From Shinella sp032095155 (GTDB lineage: Bacteria > Pseudomonadota > Alphaproteobacteria > Rhizobiales > Rhizobiaceae), in assembly GCF_049199905.1 (NCBI RefSeq), contig NZ_JBLZPK010000028.1, positions 62,001 to 126,000 of the forward strand: 64,000 nucleotides of DNA, in the 5' to 3' direction. How positions within the stretch are numbered: position 1 is the stretch's first letter; each line of letters starts with the position of its first letter. The notes under the pieces were generated by a model that was not told where the DNA came from, did no database searches, and worked only from the letters and a program-made list of their open reading frames with translations. This document shows, one piece after another, positions 59,033-64,000 of the stretch. A program made the translations under genes and the position numbers.

Positions 59033-59494
59033 TCAGCCAAACCCCGTCTGGCGCAGCGCCTCGCCGCAGATCATAGCGGCGGACAGCGCGACATTGATGG
59101 AGCGCTGCCCCTCGACCATGGGGATGAGCACCCGGCCGTCGGCCGTGTCATGTACCCGGTCCGGCACGCCGGCGCTTTCGCGGCCGAAGAGCAGGATATC
59201 GTCCGGGCGGTAGGCGAAATCGGTATAGAGCCTGGCGGCCTTGGTGGAGGCGAGCACGAGGCGCCGGCCGCTCGTCTGCCGCCACTCTTCGAAACGGTCC
59301 CAGCTGACATGTCGCGTCAGCGTCACGGCGGCGAGATAGTCCATGCCAGCGCGCTTCAGGTTACGGTCGGACAGGTCGAAGCCGGCCGGCTCGATGATGT
59401 CGACGGCGAGCCCCAGGCAGGCGGCGAAACGCAGGATCGTGCCGGTATTACCGGCAATATCGGGCTGATAGAGGGCGATGCGGAGTTCGGACAT
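59033..59494 (-). CDS. trmL: tRNA (cytidine(34)-2'-O)-methyltransferase
   Basis: A 153-residue SPOUT methyltransferase, minimal TrmL type, which methylates the wobble ribose of tRNA-Leu isoacceptors using SAM. The three SPOUT motifs are present: QPDIAGNTGTILRFAACLG, DDILLFGRESAGVPD and IPMVEGQRSINVALSAAMI (the knot). It is convergent with the MFS gene with no terminator between them. Confidence 0.93.
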   Translation of the reverse strand: MSELRIALYQPDIAGNTGTILRFAACLGLAVDIIEPAGFDLSDRNLKRAGMDYLAAVTLTRHVSWDRFEEWRQTSGRRLVLASTKAARLYTDFAYRPDDILLFGRESAGVPDRVHDTADGRVLIPMVEGQRSINVALSAAMICGEALRQTGFG

Positions 59495-59844
59495 CGTTCG
59501 GGGGTAGCCGGGATGTGGCGGGAAGGCAACAGAATTGGCCGCAGATGCGAATTTGCGACGAAGTGGCTGGCAAAATGCGCCGTTTCGGGTTACCCAAGCT
59601 GCATCTTCAACGCGAGAACAGGGAGGATCATGATGGATATCACACGTCGACAGCGCCTCCCGGCTGGAATCACGCCACTTCTCGCGTAGGCACCTCGCCG
59701 CCCAAACTCCCTTCGCAGACCCATTTCAATTCGCCGTGTGACGCCGTTCGTCGCCCCACGGTCATCCTACCGGAAGCTCGTTCCCGACAGCGCCCGTTTT
59801 GCGCCGTCCGTGCCGGTTCCGTCATTTTATTTACGGAGATAGCC
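59495..59844 (+). other. 350-bp leader/intergenic region before the ABC exporter
   Basis: It holds the trmL promoter on the minus strand and the exporter's 5' region on the plus strand, including the 19-codon ORF at 59630. A long open frame runs through it into the exporter but lacks family similarity. I see no tRNA or repeat. Confidence 0.6.
59630..59689 (+). CDS. Candidate 19-aa leader ORF before the ABC exporter
   Basis: MMDITRRQRLPAGITPLLA, with two tandem ATG codons preceded by an excellent GGGAGGA site, about 155 bp before the exporter start. Such an ORF could set exporter expression by ribosome stalling, as known for several drug-resistance leaders; nothing else supports that here. 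A free-standing small protein is the other option. Confidence 0.4.
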   Translation: MMDITRRQRLPAGITPLLA

Positions 59845-61701
59845 ATGTTCGGCTGGTTCGAAAGACGTTTGAATCCTTATCCCGCTGAGGCGCCCTCGCT
59901 TCCGCCGAAGGGCCTGTTCGCCTTCCTGTGGCATTATACCAAGCCCGCAGCCCCCTGGCTGTTCGTGCTCGGTTTCTGCTCAATGGCGCTCGGCATCGCG
60001 GAAGTGCTGCTGTTCCAGTTCCTCGGCAATATCGTCGACTGGCTTTCGGCCGGTGATCCCCACACGTTCCTCGCCCGCGAGGGCGGAACGCTGATCTGGA
60101 TGGCCGTGCTGCTGCTCGTCCTCATCCCGGGTTTCGGCGCACTGCACACGATGACCATGCACCAGGCGCTTGCGGGCAATTTCCCGATGATCGCCCGCTG
60201 GCAGATGCATCGCTACCTCATCCGCCAGAGCATGACCTTCTTCTCCAACGAGTTCGCCGGCCGCGTCTCGACGAAGGTGATGCAGACGGCGCTCGCCGTG
60301 CGCGAAACCGTGATGAAGATCATCGATGTCTTCATCTATGTGGTGAGCTATTTCATCTCGATGATCGCGATCATCGCCGCGGCGGACCTGCGTCTCGTCG
60401 TGCCGCTGCTCGTGTGGTTCGTCGTCTATGTCTGCATCCTGCGCTACTTCGTGCCCAAGCTCATGCGGATTTCGCGTGAGCAGGCGGATGCGCGCTCGAT
60501 GATGACGGGCCGGATCGTCGACAGCTACACCAACATCGCGACGGTGAAGCTGTTCTCGCATGCCGGCCGGGAGGAGACCTATGCCCGCGACGGCATGGAC
60601 GAGTTTCTCCAGACCGTGCACGCGCAGATGCGCAAGATCACGCTGTTCAACATCGCGATCGACATCAACAACGTCGTCACGATGTTCTTCACGGCGGCCA
60701 TCGGCATCTATTTCTGGATGAACGGCGATGTATCTGTCGGTGCGGTGGCGGTGGCCATGGGCCTCGTCATGCGCATCAACGGCATGTCGCAGTGGGTGAT
60801 GTGGGAAGTGACCGCGCTGTTCGAGAATATCGGCACGGTCTATGACGGCATGGGCATGATGACCAAGCCGCACGACATCCAGGACAAGCCCGAGGCACCG
60901 GCTTTGCCGGCGGCGAAGGGCGCCATCGCCTTCGATCATGTCCGCTTCCACTACGGCAAGAACAAGGGCGTGATCGAGGACCTGTCGCTCAACATCGCAG
61001 CGGGTGAGAAGGTCGGCCTCGTCGGCCGCTCGGGTGCCGGCAAGACGACGCTGATGAACGTGCTGCTGCGCTTCTACGATCTGGAGTCCGGCAAGATCAC
61101 CATCGACGGCAAGGATGTCGCGACGGTGACGCAGGACAGCTTGCGCTCGCAGATCGGCGTGGTGACGCAGGATACGTCGCTCTTGCACCGCTCGATCCGC
61201 GACAACATCGCCTATGGCAAGCCGGAGGCTGATGATGCTGAGATCATCGAGGCGGCCAAGCGCGCGAATGCCTGGGACTTCATCGAAAGCCTCACCGACC
61301 AGCAGGGCCGCACCGGCCTCGATGCCCAAGTCGGTGAGCGCGGCGTGAAGCTTTCGGGCGGCCAGCGCCAGCGCATCGCGATCGCCCGCGTCTTCCTGAA
61401 GGACGCGCCGATCCTGGTGCTGGACGAAGCGACCTCGGCGCTCGACTCCGAAGTCGAGGCGGCGATCCAGGACAACCTCTTCGCTCTCATGCAGGGCAAG
61501 ACGGTGATCGCCATCGCCCACCGCCTGTCGACGCTGACGGAGATGGACCGCATCGTTGTGCTCGACAAGGGCCGCCTTTCCGAGACCGGCACCCATGCCG
61601 AACTCGTTGCCAAAGGCGGCATCTACGCCGACCTCTGGACCCGCCAGTCGGGCGGGTTCATCGCGGATGACGCAGCTGAAGCGGAAGCGGCGGCGGAGTA
61701 A
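59845..61701 (+). CDS. ABC exporter (fused membrane and ATPase domains)
   Basis: A 618-residue half-transporter of the MsbA/multidrug type. The type-1 exporter membrane domain covers residues 1-330 with six helices; the ATPase domain has GRSGAGKTTLMNVLL (Walker A, about 394-402), VTQDTSLLHRSIRDNIAYG (Q-loop), LSGGQRQR (signature), ILVLDEATSALD (Walker B) and AHRLST (H-loop). It must act as a dimer with itself or with its paralogue at 62447. GGAGATAGCC precedes the ATG; a longer frame is not coding. The substrate is unknown. Confidence 0.94.
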   Translation: MFGWFERRLNPYPAEAPSLPPKGLFAFLWHYTKPAAPWLFVLGFCSMALGIAEVLLFQFLGNIVDWLSAGDPHTFLAREGGTLIWMAVLLLVLIPGFGALHTMTMHQALAGNFPMIARWQMHRYLIRQSMTFFSNEFAGRVSTKVMQTALAVRETVMKIIDVFIYVVSYFISMIAIIAAADLRLVVPLLVWFVVYVCILRYFVPKLMRISREQADARSMMTGRIVDSYTNIATVKLFSHAGREETYARDGMDEFLQTVHAQMRKITLFNIAIDINNVVTMFFTAAIGIYFWMNGDVSVGAVAVAMGLVMRINGMSQWVMWEVTALFENIGTVYDGMGMMTKPHDIQDKPEAPALPAAKGAIAFDHVRFHYGKNKGVIEDLSLNIAAGEKVGLVGRSGAGKTTLMNVLLRFYDLESGKITIDGKDVATVTQDSLRSQIGVVTQDTSLLHRSIRDNIAYGKPEADDAEIIEAAKRANAWDFIESLTDQQGRTGLDAQVGERGVKLSGGQRQRIAIARVFLKDAPILVLDEATSALDSEVEAAIQDNLFALMQGKTVIAIAHRLSTLTEMDRIVVLDKGRLSETGTHAELVAKGGIYADLWTRQSGGFIADDAAEAEAAAE

Positions 61702-61706
61702 AAGCA

Positions 61707-61737
61707 GAACACCCCGGTCCAGGGCCGGGGTGTTCTT
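61707..61737 (+). terminator. Intrinsic terminator of the ABC exporter
   Basis: Perfect 11-bp stem GAACACCCCGG / CCGGGGTGTTC with a 7-base loop, between the convergent exporter and antitoxin genes. The T-tail is short (TT). Confidence 0.75.
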
Positions 61738-62026
61738 ATGTGCCAGTTCGTTTCGACGTCAGCTCCAGCCCCAGTGCGCGCATGACGGTCAGCATGGATT
61801 TGAGAGTGGGGTTGCCGTCGCTGGCAAGCGAGCGGTAGAGCGCTTCGCGCGCGAGGCCGGTCTCCTCCGCCACCTTGCTCATGCCCTTTGCACGGGCGAC
61901 GACGCCAAGGGCGTGGGCGATGTAGCCTGCATCGCCGCTTTCGAAAGCGTCCTTCATGAAGACGTCGATGGCGTCGTCGGAGGTCAGGGCCTCCGCAGGG
62001 TCATAAATGTACAGTGTTTCGCTCAT
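61736..62026 (-). CDS. Antitoxin of a HigBA-type toxin-antitoxin module
   Basis: A 96-residue HTH antitoxin of the 'addiction module antidote' type: SDDAIDVFMKDAFESGDAGYIAHALGVVARAKGMSKVAEETGLAREALYRSLASDGNPTL-like order, where the last part (KVAEETGLAREALYRSL) is the DNA-binding helix-turn-helix. It should bind and neutralise the toxin encoded just upstream and repress their promoter. The start at MSETLYIYDP lies 1 base after the toxin stop codon. Confidence 0.92.
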   Translation of the reverse strand: MSETLYIYDPAEALTSDDAIDVFMKDAFESGDAGYIAHALGVVARAKGMSKVAEETGLAREALYRSLASDGNPTLKSMLTVMRALGLELTSKRTGT

Positions 62027-62027
62027 G

Positions 62028-62327
62028 TCAGTCGTCCAATTCGGTTGCCAGCGCCTTGGCCGTGGCGATGTCCCGCTTCTGCGTGCCTTTATCGCCGCCG
62101 CAGAGGAGCACAATGATTTCCTTGCCCCGGCGCGTAAAATAAATCCGGTATCCGGGACCATGATGAATGCGGACTTCGCTGATGCCGTTGCCCACGGACT
62201 TAACGTCACCGAGAAGTCCATAGGCGATGCGGTTCAATCGGGCGGCGATGAGCGCGCGCGTCTTTTGATCGGCAAGGGCGCTCTCCCATTTGCGAAATGT
62301 GTCCGTCTGCTTGATCAGGAGTGTCAT
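62028..62327 (-). CDS. RelE/ParE-superfamily toxin (HigB-type killer protein)
   Basis: A 99-residue toxin of the RelE/ParE superfamily, 'addiction module killer' subgroup. The fold is marked by FRKWESALADQKTRALIAARLNRI, GDVKSVGNGISEVRIHHGPGYRIYFTRRG and VLLCGGDKGTQKRDIATAKALA; the Arg and Lys/Asp residues of the last motifs are usual for mRNA interferases. Toxin-first order matches HigBA. The module separates two similar ABC exporters. An imperfect inverted repeat just upstream may be its operator. Confidence 0.92.
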   Translation of the reverse strand: MTLLIKQTDTFRKWESALADQKTRALIAARLNRIAYGLLGDVKSVGNGISEVRIHHGPGYRIYFTRRGKEIIVLLCGGDKGTQKRDIATAKALATELDD

Positions 62328-62333
62328 CGAGAT

Positions 62334-62349
62334 GTAACTTTAATATTAC
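62334..62349. promoter_or_regulatory. Candidate operator of the toxin-antitoxin module
   Basis: GTAACTTTAATATTAC, a 16-bp imperfect inverted repeat (12 of 16 positions symmetric) in an AT-rich patch 7 bp before the toxin start. Position suits antitoxin autoregulation. Confidence 0.4.
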
Positions 62350-62446
62350 GACCGCGGAATATCAACCCATTTGAAGGGTGGGGCGGAGCCTCCCATCTTT
62401 CCGATCTTTAATTTGCCCCCCGCCCAAAACGGCCTATATCGGTGGC

Positions 62447-64000
62447 ATGATCTTCCGCCCGCTTTTCTCCTTCTTCGAAAACTGGATCCAGCCCTTTGCG
62501 CGGCGTGACGATCTGCGGCCGCCGCAGGGGTTGATGGCGTTCGTCTGGTTCTATGTCGGGCAGGCCAAGGCGCCGTTTGCGGCTTTGCTGGTGCTTGGCG
62601 GGATCACGGCGGGCATCGAGGCGGCGACGTTCTGGTTTGTCGGGCGGCTGGTCGATATGCTGGCGACGGTCAAGCCGGGCGAGGGGTGGAGCGGGCTGCT
62701 TTCGGCGCATGGGCCGGAACTGCTTGTCATGCTCGGACTGATCGGCGTCGTGCGCTTCGTCGTGGCCTTCCTGACGGCGCTCATCGATCAGCAGGTCATC
62801 ACGCCGGGCTTCTACAATCTGGTGCGCTGGCAGTCCTATGTGCATGTCGCGCGCCAGTCGCTCGCCTTCTTCCAGAACGATTTTTCCGGGCGAATCGTCA
62901 CCAAGGTCTGGTCGGCGGGGCAGGCGACGGGTGACGTCATCACCTCCTTCATGGAGAGCATCTGGTTTGTGACGATCTACACGGTCTCGACGCTGGTGCT
63001 GCTCGGCCAGCTCGACTGGCGGCTGGCGGCGGTGCTGCTTGTCTGGCTGTCGATCTTCGCGGTGCTCGCCCGCTATTTCGTGCCGCGCATCCGCGAGCAT
63101 GCGCGCCAGTCCGCCGAAGCCGGATCGATGATCAGCGGCCGCATGGTCGATGCCTATTCGAATATCCAGACGCTGAAGCTGTTCGGCCGGGACGATGCGA
63201 ACGATCGCTACATGCGCGACGGTTTCGATACGTTCCAGAACACGATCCTCAACTTCACGCGCCTCCTGACGTCGCTGCGCGCCTCGCTCGCGTTCCTGTC
63301 GGGTCTGATGATCGCGGGCATGGCGGTGCTGTGCATCCATCTCTGGCTGACGGGCATCATCAGCTCGGGCGCCGTCGCCTTCACCATGGCGCTGGTGCTC
63401 CGGTTGAACTTCCTGCTGAACCGGCTGATGACGCAGCTCAACGGCATCATGCGCAATATCGGCACGATCCAGAATTCCGCCGACCTGATCTCCCAGCCGA
63501 TCGGCCTCGTCGACAGGCCGGATGCCACGGTCATGACGGTGGTGCATCCTGAAATCCGGTTCGACCATGTGCGCTTCCACTATGGCCGTGCCTCCGGCGT
63601 CATCGACGACCTGACGCTCTTCGTTCGCCCCGGCGAAAAGGTCGGCATCGTCGGGCGCTCGGGCGCCGGCAAGTCGACCCTAGTCAATCTGCTGCTGCGT
63701 TTCTACGATCTGGAAGGCGGACGCATCCTTATTGGTGGCGAGGATATCGCCGCGGTTACACAGGAGAGCCTGCGCGCCAATATCGGCATGGTCAGCCAGG
63801 ATACGGCGCTCTTGCACCGCTCGATCCGCGACAACATCCTCTTCGGCAATCCCGATGCCAGCGAAGCGCAGATGATCGAGGCGGCGAGGAAGGCCGAGGC
63901 GCACGACTTTATCCTCTCGCTCGAGGACCAGCGCGGCCGGACGGGCTACGATGCCCATGTCGGCGAGCGCGGGGTGAAACTGTCGGGCGGCCAGCGCCAG
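62447..64000 (+). CDS. ABC exporter, second paralogue (cut by the right edge)
   Basis: The first 518 residues of a second half-size exporter, similar in layout to the gene at 59845: a six-helix membrane domain (about 1-340) and an ATPase domain with GRSGAGKSTLVNLLLRFYDLEGG (Walker A), VSQDTALLHRSIRDNILFG (Q-loop) and LSGGQRQ at the very end of the window. Walker B and the H-loop lie outside. It and its neighbour may form a heterodimer or be a tandem duplication. The start at MIFRPLFSFFENW is the first ATG of the frame; ribosome site is weak. Confidence 0.93.
   Translation, partial: MIFRPLFSFFENWIQPFARRDDLRPPQGLMAFVWFYVGQAKAPFAALLVLGGITAGIEAATFWFVGRLVDMLATVKPGEGWSGLLSAHGPELLVMLGLIGVVRFVVAFLTALIDQQVITPGFYNLVRWQSYVHVARQSLAFFQNDFSGRIVTKVWSAGQATGDVITSFMESIWFVTIYTVSTLVLLGQLDWRLAAVLLVWLSIFAVLARYFVPRIREHARQSAEAGSMISGRMVDAYSNIQTLKLFGRDDANDRYMRDGFDTFQNTILNFTRLLTSLRASLAFLSGLMIAGMAVLCIHLWLTGIISSGAVAFTMALVLRLNFLLNRLMTQLNGIMRNIGTIQNSADLISQPIGLVDRPDATVMTVVHPEIRFDHVRFHYGRASGVIDDLTLFVRPGEKVGIVGRSGAGKSTLVNLLLRFYDLEGGRILIGGEDIAAVTQESLRANIGMVSQDTALLHRSIRDNILFGNPDASEAQMIEAARKAEAHDFILSLEDQRGRTGYDAHVGERGVKLSGGQRQ

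Noticed and set aside
59515..59844. An N-terminal extension of the ABC exporter of about 110 residues
   Set aside because: The extension has no family similarity, while ATG at 59845 follows GGAGATAGCC and gives a normal exporter start.
1..64000. tRNA, rRNA or insertion-sequence remnants
   Set aside because: No T-loop (GGTTCGAATC-like) with matching acceptor stems, no ribosomal signatures and no transposase motifs were seen on either strand.

Overview
The window looks like a chromosomal segment of an alphaproteobacterium of the family Rhizobiaceae (Rhizobium, Agrobacterium, Shinella, Ensifer type). The evidence is the fused anthranilate synthase TrpE(G) behind a WWW leader peptide, a NolR-type ArsR repressor, a choline transporter ChoXWV, type-2 LeuA, unimodular QueF, HemF and third-position GC-rich codons. 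The genus cannot be fixed from the sequence alone. I saw no tRNA, rRNA, insertion sequence, prophage or CRISPR array.

Layout. 1-10.2 kb: adenine deaminase (cut by the left edge), a mutarotase-like protein, a DCC protein coupled to a DUF4166 reductase-like protein, an omega-amino acid:pyruvate aminotransferase, nolR, a HugZ-like protein and choXWV. 10.4-18.4 kb: thymidine kinase, a cytochrome c, and a five-gene block of poorly understood proteins (coiled coil, unknown 384 aa, large AAA+ ATPase, DUF6638-like, membrane DUF2333). 18.6-29.2 kb: core metabolism (fhs, trpL-trpEG, a cation efflux protein, queF, a ClpP paralogue, leuL-leuA) plus an extensin-like protein whose signal peptide has no ordinary start codon. 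29.3-36.8 kb: an ECF sigma/anti-sigma pair, a TPR protein, a phosphoesterase, a Nudix protein, a glutathionyl-hydroquinone reductase, a GNAT protein, a glyoxalase-like protein and a small lipoprotein. 36.9-43.5 kb: one giant gene for a 2217-residue protein built almost wholly from about 276 octapeptide repeats. 43.7-53.2 kb: a MoxR / DUF58 / BatA-DUF4159 / membrane GATase-like operon, divergent from DUF1285-CoA Nudix-CCA transferase. 53.2-64 kb: small proteins, hemF, a CorB/CNNM-type protein, a SoxR-controlled flavin reductase-MFS pair, trmL, and two ABC exporters flanking a HigBA-type toxin-antitoxin module; the second exporter is cut by the right edge.

Regulation is unusually readable here. 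Two amino-acid attenuators (Trp and Leu leader peptides), a perfect SoxR box inside a MerR-type 19-bp-spaced promoter, a possible NolR self-site, a stem-loop inside choXWV and many intrinsic terminators can be seen directly. The most novel-looking items are the giant octad-repeat protein and the membrane-linked AAA+ operon.
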